From: JAIEPW01 sp964406035
GTDB lineage: Bacteria > Acidobacteriota > Terriglobia > Bryobacterales > Bryobacteraceae
Length of the DNA: 64,000 nt
Assembly: GCA_964406035.1 (NCBI GenBank)
Contig: CAYOQB010000001.1
Coordinates: forward strand, 93,280-157,279
Direction: 5' to 3'
Part shown: positions 16,699-24,110 of the stretch, in pieces
Position numbering within the stretch: position 1 is the stretch's first letter
How the letters are laid out: every line of letters starts with the position of its first letter
Program-made: the position numbers and the translations under genes
Notes under the pieces: model-generated
Seen by the model: only the letters and a program-made list of their open reading frames with translations
The model's database searches: none
Told to the model about the DNA's origin: nothing

Positions 16699-18015
16699 AT
16701 GGACCATCTTGCCGAATACCGATCCAAGCTGCGCACCGCCGACGACGCCGTGGCGGCGTTGAACAGCGGCGACATTCTCGTGAAGGGAATGGCCGTGGCC
16801 GAGCCTCCCGCGCTGCTCGCCGCCCTGGCGCGCCGCATCGAGGCGGGTGAGCTGACCGGGCTCCGCCTCTATTACCTGCACTCCGAGCGTTACGCCGCCG
16901 AAACGGTGCTGCGGTATGAACTCATGGATCACCTGACGCCATACTGCCTGTTCATGCGCGAGACCGAGCGCATGCTGATCCAGCGCGGGCTGCGGGACGA
17001 TCGCAAGGTGGTGCAGTTCGTTCCCAATTCCTTCCCGGAGTTGCCGCGCTTCTTTCGCGAGGAAATCCGCGTGGACGCCACCCTGTTGACGGTGTCGCCC
17101 ATGGACAAGGACGGCAACTTCACCTTCGGCACCAACAACGACTACGGCAATGGCGCGGCGCGGTGCTCCGGCCGCGTCATTGTGGAAGTGAACCGCCACA
17201 TGCCTCGCGTGCTGGGCGATTCCGCGCTGCACGTTTCCGAGGTCGACGCCATAGTGGAGAATGACATGCCCTTGCTGGAGGTTCCCGCCGCCCCGCCGGA
17301 CCCCGAGGCGGATACCATCGGCGGCATGGTCGCGGAAATGGTTCCCGACGGCGCCACCATCCAGATGGGCGTCGGCGCGATTCCTAACGCGGTCTGCGCC
17401 TTTCTTCGCGACCGCAAGGATCTGGGCATCCATACCGAGGTCCTCACCCGCGGCATGTTGGACCTGATCCGGCATGGCGCCGCCAACGGGCGCAAGAAAT
17501 CGCTCCATCCCCGGCAGGCCGTGTTTACCTTCACCATCGGCGATCGCGACCTGTACGACGCCATCGACAACAGCCTGCTGTTCGAGAGCCATCCCGTCGA
17601 TTACGTCGTAAACCCGGCGGTGATCGCGCGGAACGCCAACATGTTCTCCATCAACGCCGCTCTGCAGGTGGACCTCTACGGTCAGGTGAACGCCGAATGG
17701 CTGAACGGGCATCAGTATACCGGCACGGGAGGCCAGCTCGCCTTCGTGCGCGGCGCCTATCAGGCGCCGGGCGGAAGGTCCATCATCGCCCTGCCCGCGA
17801 CCGCGGCCAGAGGCAAAGTCTCACGCATCGTGCCTAACCTGCAAGGCCCCGTCACCGATACCCGCATCGACACAAATTGCGTCGTGACGGAGTATGGCGT
17901 GGCTCAACTGAAGGGCAAGTCCTCGAGCGAGCGCGCGCTGGCGCTGATCGCAATCGCCCATCCCGACTTCCGCGAGGAGCTGCGAAAAGCGGCCAGGAAG
18001 TTGTACCTGATTTGA
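16699..18015 (+). CDS. acetyl-CoA hydrolase/transferase family CoA-transferase (4-hydroxybutyrate type)
   Basis: 438 residues with the two halves typical of family I acetyl-CoA hydrolase/transferases and 4-hydroxybutyrate CoA-transferases, which use a glutamyl-CoA thioester. Diagnostic segments are the N-terminal YRSKLRTADDAVAALNSGD, the central IQMGVGAIPNAV, the C-terminal half NAALQVDLYGQVNAEWLNG, TGTGGQLAFVRGA, and the closing VVTEYGVAQLKGKSSSERA. The start is taken at 16699 because MDHLAEYRSKL fits the family N-terminus; 16687 and 16672 are in-frame alternatives. Its TGA overlaps the TTG start of the next gene. Confidence 0.88.
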   Translation: MDHLAEYRSKLRTADDAVAALNSGDILVKGMAVAEPPALLAALARRIEAGELTGLRLYYLHSERYAAETVLRYELMDHLTPYCLFMRETERMLIQRGLRDDRKVVQFVPNSFPELPRFFREEIRVDATLLTVSPMDKDGNFTFGTNNDYGNGAARCSGRVIVEVNRHMPRVLGDSALHVSEVDAIVENDMPLLEVPAAPPDPEADTIGGMVAEMVPDGATIQMGVGAIPNAVCAFLRDRKDLGIHTEVLTRGMLDLIRHGAANGRKKSLHPRQAVFTFTIGDRDLYDAIDNSLLFESHPVDYVVNPAVIARNANMFSINAALQVDLYGQVNAEWLNGHQYTGTGGQLAFVRGAYQAPGGRSIIALPATAARGKVSRIVPNLQGPVTDTRIDTNCVVTEYGVAQLKGKSSSERALALIAIAHPDFREELRKAARKLYLI

Positions 18016-20171
18016 ACCGCGCGGGCGCACTTCTGCTGGCTTTCCTCCCGCTGGCGGCGCAGGATCCCGTGCGCCCGGAACTGCCGGCGTCCGCTCCGGC
18101 GGGCGTGCTGAAGCTGGACGGCCGGCTGGACGAGCCCTTCTGGAAGGCCGCCCGCGTAGCCGAGCTCGTTCAGCAATCGCCGCGTCCCGGCGAGCCGACC
18201 AGATACGCCACCCGCATCCGCGTCCTGGTCACCAACGACTATCTTTACTTCGGCGTGGAGTGTGACGATCCGGAGCCCTCCCGCGTCGCCATCCACACCC
18301 AGCAGCGGGACGGCGATCTGAACGGCGACGATCACCTGTCCTTCGCGCTCGACACTTACGGCGACCGGCGAACGGGTTACTACTTCGCGATCAATGCCGC
18401 CGGCGCCCGGGTCGACGGCCTGATCGCCAATCCGGAAAGGGCTTCGCTGGACTGGGACGGAATCTGGGACGCGCGCACCGCGCGAACCAGTACCGGCTGG
18501 ACCGCGGAGTTGGTCATCCCGGCGAAAACCTTGAACTTCACTCCGGGGCTGTCGCGCTGGGGCTATAACGTGGAGCGCTACGTCGCGCGGGAGCAGCTCC
18601 GCCTGCGCTGGTCCTCCCCTACCTTGGATTCTTTCTTGGTCGACCTCAGCCGCGCCGGCTACCTCAGCAACGTCGAGGCGCTGCGACAGGGTTGGGGACT
18701 GGAGGTAAGCCCGTACCTGGTCGGCCGCATGCTTGGCGCCTTCGGCACGGGTCCGCGCAGTTGGCGGCTTCAGCCCGGGATGGACATGACCTACCGGATC
18801 ACGCCGCAGCTTGCCGCCGTGCTCACCATCAACACCGATTTCGCGGAAACCGAGGTCGACGCGCGGCAGCTCAACGTCACCCGATTCCCGCTATTCTTCC
18901 CGGAACGGCGCGCCTTCTTCCTGGAGGGCGCCAACCAATACGAATTCGGCCTCGGACTGGGCTCCAACTTCATCCCGTTCTTCAGCCGCCGCGTGGGCTT
19001 GTTCGGCGGTGAGCCCGCGCCCATAGACGCCGGAGTGAAGCTGAATGGCCGCGCCGGACGTTGGAACATCGCCTTCCTGGATGTGCAGACGCGCGACAGC
19101 CGCTTCGCCCCCGGCACGAACCTGCTTGCCTCCCGCGTGTCCTACGACCTGACCGACCGCTTTCGCGTGGGCGGCATCTTCACCAACGGCAATCCTTCGG
19201 GCCGAGGGCGGAACACCCTCGCCGGCGCTGACGCGGTGTGGCGCACTTCCCGCTTCCGCGGCAACAAGAATCTTCTGTTCGGCGGCTGGGTTGCCGGCAC
19301 CGCCGGGGACCCCCGGACCGGCAGCCCCATCGGCTACGGCGCCAAGATCGACTATCCCAACGACCGCTGGGATTGCCAGGCACAGTTTCAGGTCTTCGGA
19401 CAGGCTTTGCAGCCCGCGCTCGGCTTCCTGCCGCGACCCGCGGTCCGGCGGACCAATTTCGGCTGCGACTGGCGTCCCCGCCCCCGCGAGGACGGACCCC
19501 TCGGCTGGATCCGCCAGGAGTTCTTTGAAAACCAGTTCACCTTCGTCTGGAACAATCGCGGCGTGCTGGAAAGCTTTCGCTACTTCATGGCCCCCATCAA
19601 CATCCAGACCCAGCGCGGCGATCGCTTCGAGTTCAACTGGGCGCCTCAATACGAGTTCCTTCCGGTGCCCTTCGAAGTCGCCTCCGGCGTGGTGCTGCCC
19701 GTAGGCGAGTATTCGTTCCAGCGCTGGCGGCTGGAGGCGGAAACCAGCCGCCACAGGCGGGTGCGTTTCGGCAACACCACCTGGTTCGGCAGCTTCTACA
19801 ACGGAACTTTGACCGAATGGCGCGACTACGTGAACTGGACCTCGCCAGGCGGCCGCTGGCTGATCGGTCTCACCGCGCGCAACAACTTCGGCAGACTGCG
19901 GCAGGGCAGCTTCGTGCAGCGTCTTTGGCAGGCCGACTTCGCTCTCGCCTGGAACCCGAACCTGGTGCTGACCAGCTTCCTGCAATACGACAACGAGTCG
20001 AGCAACTTCGGAACCAACACCCGGCTGCGCTGGACCATCCGCCCCGGCAACGATCTGTTCGTGGTCTGGAACCGCGGCTGGAGGCAACTGCTGCTCAGCC
20101 CCGGCGATCTTGGCCTGATCCCGGAAACCGAAGTCATTGCCGTCAAGCTCCGCTGGACGTTCCGCAGATAG
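18012..20171 (+). CDS. DUF5916 protein: CBM9-like domain plus outer-membrane-type barrel
   Basis: 719 residues. The signal peptide MNRAGALLLAFLPLAAQ starts at a TTG at 18012 whose last two bases belong to the TGA of the upstream CoA-transferase. A CBM9-like module follows (about 35-220; KLDGRLDEPFWKAA, then LYFGVECDDPEPSRV and DDHLSFALDTYGD). The rest is beta-rich with many aromatic residues and ends VIAVKLRWTFRR, the DUF5916 barrel-like region expected in the outer membrane. Members occur widely in Acidobacteria and Bacteroidetes; the function is not established, but carbohydrate or peptide handling is suspected. The overlap with an acyl-CoA enzyme gene suggests translational coupling with no obvious functional link. 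Confidence 0.8.
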   Translation: MNRAGALLLAFLPLAAQDPVRPELPASAPAGVLKLDGRLDEPFWKAARVAELVQQSPRPGEPTRYATRIRVLVTNDYLYFGVECDDPEPSRVAIHTQQRDGDLNGDDHLSFALDTYGDRRTGYYFAINAAGARVDGLIANPERASLDWDGIWDARTARTSTGWTAELVIPAKTLNFTPGLSRWGYNVERYVAREQLRLRWSSPTLDSFLVDLSRAGYLSNVEALRQGWGLEVSPYLVGRMLGAFGTGPRSWRLQPGMDMTYRITPQLAAVLTINTDFAETEVDARQLNVTRFPLFFPERRAFFLEGANQYEFGLGLGSNFIPFFSRRVGLFGGEPAPIDAGVKLNGRAGRWNIAFLDVQTRDSRFAPGTNLLASRVSYDLTDRFRVGGIFTNGNPSGRGRNTLAGADAVWRTSRFRGNKNLLFGGWVAGTAGDPRTGSPIGYGAKIDYPNDRWDCQAQFQVFGQALQPALGFLPRPAVRRTNFGCDWRPRPREDGPLGWIRQEFFENQFTFVWNNRGVLESFRYFMAPINIQTQRGDRFEFNWAPQYEFLPVPFEVASGVVLPVGEYSFQRWRLEAETSRHRRVRFGNTTWFGSFYNGTLTEWRDYVNWTSPGGRWLIGLTARNNFGRLRQGSFVQRLWQADFALAWNPNLVLTSFLQYDNESSNFGTNTRLRWTIRPGNDLFVVWNRGWRQLLLSPGDLGLIPETEVIAVKLRWTFRR

Positions 20172-20182
20172 ATTCCGAGGAT

Positions 20183-21121
20183 CTAGGACGCGCCCGCCGC
20201 CCCGCTGCGCCGGACCGAGGCGCGTTCGCTCTCGTCCACTTCCATGCGAAAGATATCCGGCCGCGAGTAATGCCCGACGGCGTCGAAATCGAACTTGCCA
20301 CGCGGGATCTGGTGCAGGTCCAGGTCCGCCACCAGCAGCGATTCCCCTTCGTAGTGCGGCCCGGCGAGCACGTTGGCGAACGGATCCACGATCATGCTGC
20401 CGCCCCGGCAAAAGCAGTCCTTCTCCTCGGCCGGATAATCGTCCGGGTAATCGGCCCGCGTGGTGAACTGGTTCGCCGACAGCACGAAACAGCGCCCCTC
20501 CACCGCGATATGGCGCATGGACGCGGCCCACACATCCCTCTGGTCGGCGGTCGGCGCGCAATAAAGAGCGATTCCCTTCCCGTACATCGCCGTCCGCAGC
20601 AGCGGCATGTAGTTCTCCCAACAGATCACCGCGCCGAGCTTGCCATATTCGGTGTCGAATACGTTCAACGTGGAGCCGTCGCCATATCCCCAACAGAGCC
20701 GTTCCATCGCGGTCGGCATCACCTTGCGATGCTTGCCGAGGAACACGCCGTCCGGCGAGAAGAACAGGACCGTGCAGTAGAGCGTCGCGCCCCCTCGCTC
20801 GATCACGCCGATCACCAGGTACAGCGAGTTCTCGCGGGCTATCCCGCCCAGCGCGTCCACCACCGGACCCGGAACATCCATCGCGCTTTCCCAGTAGCGG
20901 CGAAACCAGTCGCGGCCTTCATCGGTGCGATTGCCTACCACCGCGCCGAATCGCTGCCCGCGCGGGTAGGCGCTCAGGAACGCCTCCGGAAAAACCGCCA
21001 GCTTCGCCTTTTCCCGGCCCGCCTCGGACGCCCAGTGGCGAACCCGCTCCATGCTGCGTGCCAGATCGAAGGAAACCGGCGCGGCCTGAACCACGGCGGC
21101 GCGGAGATGAGAGTTCGCCAT
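20183..21121 (-). CDS. nitrilase (carbon-nitrogen hydrolase family)
   Basis: 312 residues with the nitrilase-superfamily catalytic triad: Glu46 in VFPEAF, Lys133 in GKHRKVMPT, and the nucleophile Cys167 in GAVICWENYMPLLR. The CWEN context and WGYGDGSTLNVFDTEYGKLG are those of true nitrilases (EC 3.5.5 type), which hydrolyse nitriles to acid and ammonia, rather than amidases or NAD synthetase domains. Cytoplasmic, usually forming helical oligomers. The start is supported by a CATAAT hexamer 6 nt upstream. It stands alone between convergent and cotranscribed neighbours. No aldoxime dehydratase is next to it. Confidence 0.9.
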   Translation of the reverse strand: MANSHLRAAVVQAAPVSFDLARSMERVRHWASEAGREKAKLAVFPEAFLSAYPRGQRFGAVVGNRTDEGRDWFRRYWESAMDVPGPVVDALGGIARENSLYLVIGVIERGGATLYCTVLFFSPDGVFLGKHRKVMPTAMERLCWGYGDGSTLNVFDTEYGKLGAVICWENYMPLLRTAMYGKGIALYCAPTADQRDVWAASMRHIAVEGRCFVLSANQFTTRADYPDDYPAEEKDCFCRGGSMIVDPFANVLAGPHYEGESLLVADLDLHQIPRGKFDFDAVGHYSRPDIFRMEVDESERASVRRSGAAGAS

Positions 21122-21127
21122 GCCTTC

Positions 21128-21133
21128 ATTATG
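21128..21133 (-). promoter_or_regulatory. candidate leaderless -10 element of the nitrilase gene
   Basis: CATAAT on the minus strand, 5 of 6 consensus matches, ending 6 nt before the ATG at 21121. Confidence 0.45.
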
Positions 21134-21149
21134 GGCCGGAAGGCAGCTT

Positions 21150-21593
21150 CTATTCCGGACTGGTGTTCGCGATCATGTCAAAATCGCCGCGCAGCGCTTT
21201 CAACCCGTACTTTTCGCGGTCGATCTCCTTGCGCGTCCGGAAACCCATCCGGCGCAGCAGCGGGAGCGGCGGACACCAGCCTTGAGCCGCATGCTGGAAC
21301 AGGAATCCGAAGACCACGGCCGGCGCCGCCAGCCACCGCGGATTCACCGTCGCGGCCAGCACGGCGCCGGTGAAAGCCAGCGCCCCGGCGTTGGCCTGCA
21401 ACACCCGCTCCACATCCCACTCGCGGTCCAGTTCCGCGATATGCTCCGTGATCTGGTCGGCCGCGCCCTCGGCGTGCTCTTCCAGACACTGCACGATCCG
21501 GCGGTCGATCTCGGTGTTGATCTCGAACCCGGTATTCTCGCGCACCCGGTCCGGCAGCCGCCTCTTGATGTCCTTCGTCTTCAGGTCAGCCAT
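21150..21593 (-). CDS. DUF2892/YgaP-like transmembrane protein (paralogue 2)
   Basis: 147 residues. An amphipathic N-terminal half (residues 1-65; VRENTGFEINTEIDRRI) leads into a DUF2892-like region: ERVLQANAGALAFTGAVLAATV, then WLAAPAVVFGFLFQHAAQGWCPPLPLLRRMGF. These form two hydrophobic segments ending in the family's W-CPP-L-LR-MG motif. A conserved tail RTRKEIDREKYGLKALRGDFD follows. Probably an inner-membrane protein of unknown role. Its start overlaps the end of the related upstream gene by 8 nt, so the two are coupled. They share the same architecture and tail and are tandem duplicates. Confidence 0.75.
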   Translation of the reverse strand: MADLKTKDIKRRLPDRVRENTGFEINTEIDRRIVQCLEEHAEGAADQITEHIAELDREWDVERVLQANAGALAFTGAVLAATVNPRWLAAPAVVFGFLFQHAAQGWCPPLPLLRRMGFRTRKEIDREKYGLKALRGDFDMIANTSPE

Positions 21594-22044
21594 GAACAGC
21601 CCTCCAGGCCGCGCGAGCGCGCTCGCCCGCCGTATCCCCGACCAAATCGTCGAAATCGCCGCGCAGCGCCTTCACCGCGTACCGCTCGCGGTCGATCTCC
21701 ATTTGCGTCCGGATTCCCCAGCGGCGGAACAAAGGCAGCATCGGATACCAGCCCGTCACCGCATGCAACAGCAACATCCCGGACACGAAGCCCGGAAGCC
21801 ACAGCGCCTTGCCGCGGATGGTCCAGGCGAGCGCCACGGCGGCAAGGCCGGTGGCGGCGGCTTCCAGTTCCAGCGTTCGCTCGAAATCCCACTCCGCGTT
21901 CAACTCTTCCAGACGGCTGGTGAGATCCTGCGGACTCAGGGACGCGGCCTCGCGCAGCCGCTGCCGCGAGTTGGTGTCGATCTGCTGATTAATTTCCAGA
22001 GCCGTGTTCGCGCGAACGCGATCCGCCTCCGCCAGATGGCGCAT
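21586..22044 (-). CDS. DUF2892/YgaP-like transmembrane protein (paralogue 1)
   Basis: 152 residues. Same architecture as its downstream neighbour: an N-terminal helical region (VRANTALEINQQID), then ERTLELEAAATGLAAVALAWTI and LPGFVSGMLLLHAVTGWYPMLPLFRRWGI as two hydrophobic segments, and the tail RTQMEIDRERYAVKALRGDFDDL. The cysteine of the other copy's WCPPLPLLRR is Tyr here. GGGAGG lies 5 nt before the ATG. It follows the secreted DinB gene by 42 bp and overlaps paralogue 2 by 8 nt, so the three genes form a leftward operon. The role is unknown; DUF2892 modules sometimes occur with rhodanese or sulfur-transfer domains, but none is present here. Confidence 0.75.
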   Translation of the reverse strand: MRHLAEADRVRANTALEINQQIDTNSRQRLREAASLSPQDLTSRLEELNAEWDFERTLELEAAATGLAAVALAWTIRGKALWLPGFVSGMLLLHAVTGWYPMLPLFRRWGIRTQMEIDRERYAVKALRGDFDDLVGDTAGERARAAWRAVHG

Positions 22045-22086
22045 GGCCGCCTCCCAGGGTTAGAAGGCCGCCCGCCGCAATGCGTT

Positions 22087-22668
22087 TCAGCTCTTCGGGA
22101 AGTTGGGGTTGTGCTTGATTTCGCGGATCTGCAGGATATGCCTCATGGAATGCGAGGTGATCATCACGAACCACTGGTAGCAATCCTGCCCGGAATCCAG
22201 AAAACGCCGCCCCCGCATGTCGTCCTGCGAGTTCTTCGCCGTCTCCAGCATCTGAGCCCGCAGCTTGCGGAACTCGCCCATGGGCGTCGCCAGGTCCGTG
22301 TACCGGCCTTTCGCCGTGCGCGCTTCGCCGGTCCGGTTGCGCCGCGTGCGGTCGATGCCGTACCACAGCATATCGGCGTCCAGCGTGCGCGGCGCCTTGA
22401 AGTCCGTCACCGGCTTCTTCATCGAATCCTGAAACTGCGTCCAATACTGCGGCTCGGCCACCGCCAGGTGCTCCATCACGTCCAGCACGCTCCAGGCATC
22501 ATCCGAAGCTCTCCACTTCAACTGCTTGTCCGACAGCGACTTCACTTCATCGGCAAGCCACTGCTCGGTCATCTCCAGGTGCGAAACCAGGCGGGCCCGT
22601 TCCTGCGTCGTCAGAGCGGTTTCCGCGAACAGCGGCAGAACCAGAAGAAAAGAAGCGAGTGTGCGCAT
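22087..22668 (-). CDS. secreted DinB-superfamily protein
   Basis: 193 residues. The N-terminus MRTLASFLLVLPLFAETA is a signal peptide, unusual for DinB/YfiT four-helix metal-binding proteins, most of which are cytoplasmic. The three His ligands expected for the family are His67 (DVMEHLAVAEPQYW), His173 and His177 (TSHSMRHILQIREIK). WRASDDAWSVLDVMEHL matches the DinB_2 helix 2 motif. The catalytic role is unknown; relatives include thiol-dependent transferases. It heads the operon with the two DUF2892 genes. TATTCT ends 8 nt before the ATG and no Shine-Dalgarno is seen. Confidence 0.8.
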   Translation of the reverse strand: MRTLASFLLVLPLFAETALTTQERARLVSHLEMTEQWLADEVKSLSDKQLKWRASDDAWSVLDVMEHLAVAEPQYWTQFQDSMKKPVTDFKAPRTLDADMLWYGIDRTRRNRTGEARTAKGRYTDLATPMGEFRKLRAQMLETAKNSQDDMRGRRFLDSGQDCYQWFVMITSHSMRHILQIREIKHNPNFPKS

Positions 22669-22676
22669 TGCAACAG

Positions 22677-22682
22677 AGAATA
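22677..22682 (-). promoter_or_regulatory. candidate leaderless -10 element of the dinB-like operon
   Basis: TATTCT on the minus strand ending 8 nt before the ATG at 22668, 4 of 6 consensus matches. Confidence 0.3.
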
Positions 22683-22791
22683 ACGCCGTCCTCCCTGCCT
22701 GTGCACCGCCTCGGGACCAATCTCCCCGAAACAGTGGCCAATCGTCCGCTACGCAGGGTCAGCCGGAACCCGTTTTCTGGCAAAATCAAGC

Positions 22792-23625
22792 GTGGCTACC
22801 CGTCGCATTCTGGCCGTCGCCGATCATCCCGACACGCGCAACCTGGTGGACGAAGTTCTGCCCAGCCTCCACTGCGAAATCGAGACCGTGCACTCCTCCG
22901 CGGAACTGCTCCCCAAGTTGAAGGAGAAGACGTTTGACCTGATCCTCACCGGCGCGGAGAGCGGCGTCGACGTGGATCTGGCGCTGTTGCGCGATATCCG
23001 CGCCGTCAATCCGCAAGTGCGCGTCGTGGTCTTCACTCCCCCCGGAACCCCGGACCAGATCATCGCCGCCATGCGCGAGCACGTGTACGCCGTCTTCTCC
23101 CGCCCTTATGATCCGCTGGAGGTCCGCGATCTGATCTGCCGCACCTTCGACGGTCCGGCCTGGAACGATGGCATCCAGGTCCTGTCCGCGCGCCCCGATT
23201 GGATTGCCCTGCGCGTCGCCTGCCGCCTCGAAACCGCCGAGCGCGTCATCCAGTTCATGCACGAACTCCGCACCGGGCTTCCCGAGGAAGTGAAGACGCC
23301 GATCGCCATGGCCTTCCGCGAGATCCTGATTAACGCCATGGAGCATGGCGGCGGGTTCGACCCGTCCAAATTTGTCGAAGTTAACGCGGTTTGCACCAGG
23401 CGCGCCCTGGTGTACCACTTCCGCGATCCCGGCTCCGGCTTCGCGCCGGGACAAATGGACCACGCCGCCAAACTCGATAATCCGACGGAGCACATGGAGG
23501 CTCGCGAGAGCAAAGGCATGCGCCCGGGAGGATTTGGCATCCTGCTGGCTCGCCAATTGATGGATGAGCTGATCTACAACGAATGCGGCAATGAGGTAGT
23601 GCTCATCAAGTACCTGGACCGATGA
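22792..23625 (+). CDS. degenerate receiver domain fused to RsbW-like HATPase
   Basis: 277 residues, GTG start. Residues 1-120 have the fold pattern of a response-regulator receiver (RRILAVADHPDTRNLV; FDLILTGAESG; VRVVVFTPPGT; AVFSRPYDPLEVRDLI), but the phospho-acceptor Asp is missing (LTGA where LxD is expected) and the switch Lys is Arg104, so normal phosphorylation is unlikely. Residues about 135-277 are a GHKL ATPase of the anti-sigma kinase type: N box FREILINAMEHGGG (Glu177 to Asn181), G1 DPGSGF (212-217) and G2 GMRPGGFGI (242-250). It probably acts as a Ser/Thr kinase or anti-sigma regulator. Its TGA overlaps the ATG of the GNAT gene. Confidence 0.8.
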   Translation: MATRRILAVADHPDTRNLVDEVLPSLHCEIETVHSSAELLPKLKEKTFDLILTGAESGVDVDLALLRDIRAVNPQVRVVVFTPPGTPDQIIAAMREHVYAVFSRPYDPLEVRDLICRTFDGPAWNDGIQVLSARPDWIALRVACRLETAERVIQFMHELRTGLPEEVKTPIAMAFREILINAMEHGGGFDPSKFVEVNAVCTRRALVYHFRDPGSGFAPGQMDHAAKLDNPTEHMEARESKGMRPGGFGILLARQLMDELIYNECGNEVVLIKYLDR

Positions 23626-24110
23626 CCCTGCTTCGCCCCGCTCGCCTGGACGACCTCGAATTCCTGCTGGCCGCCGAAGCCGCCGCCCGCGATGCCGGCT
23701 TTGTGTCGTCGAACTCCCGCGAAGAACACCTGGCGGCCATGGCCAGCCCGGACGCCGCCTATTTCGTCATCGGCGATCGCCAGGGCTATGCGATCTTCCT
23801 CGGACTGCGTTCGCCGCATCACGCGCTGGAACTGAAGCGCGTGGTGATCACCGAGCCGGGCAAGGGACTCGGCCGGCGCGTCTTCGCGGAACTGCTGCGC
23901 TACGCCTTCGAGCAACGCCAGGCGCACCGCCTGTACTTCGATGCCTTCGACGACAACGCCCGCGCGTTGCATCTGTACCGCAGCCTCGGCTTCCGCGAGG
24001 AGGGCATCCTTCGGGAAGCCGGGCTGCGGAAAGACGGTTATCGCAACTTGGTGATGTTCTCCATGCTGGCCGCCGAGTACCGCGCCGTGACTACTGCCCG
24101 ATCACGATGA
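23622..24110 (+). CDS. GNAT family N-acetyltransferase
   Basis: 162 residues with the GNAT fold: TLLRPARLDDLEFLL (beta1-alpha1), ELKRVVITEPGKGLGRRVFAELLRYAF (motif A, with the acetyl-CoA pyrophosphate loop GKGLGR) and AFDDNARALHLYRSLGFREEGILREAGLRKDGYRNLVMFSML (motif B and the RimJ/RimL-like tail). Substrate unknown; the tail resembles enzymes acting on amino groups of proteins or small amines. The ATG overlaps the TGA of the receiver-HATPase gene (ATGA), so translation is coupled and a regulatory link is plausible. Its last 20 bp overlap the convergent NHL gene. Confidence 0.88.
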   Translation: MTLLRPARLDDLEFLLAAEAAARDAGFVSSNSREEHLAAMASPDAAYFVIGDRQGYAIFLGLRSPHHALELKRVVITEPGKGLGRRVFAELLRYAFEQRQAHRLYFDAFDDNARALHLYRSLGFREEGILREAGLRKDGYRNLVMFSMLAAEYRAVTTARSR

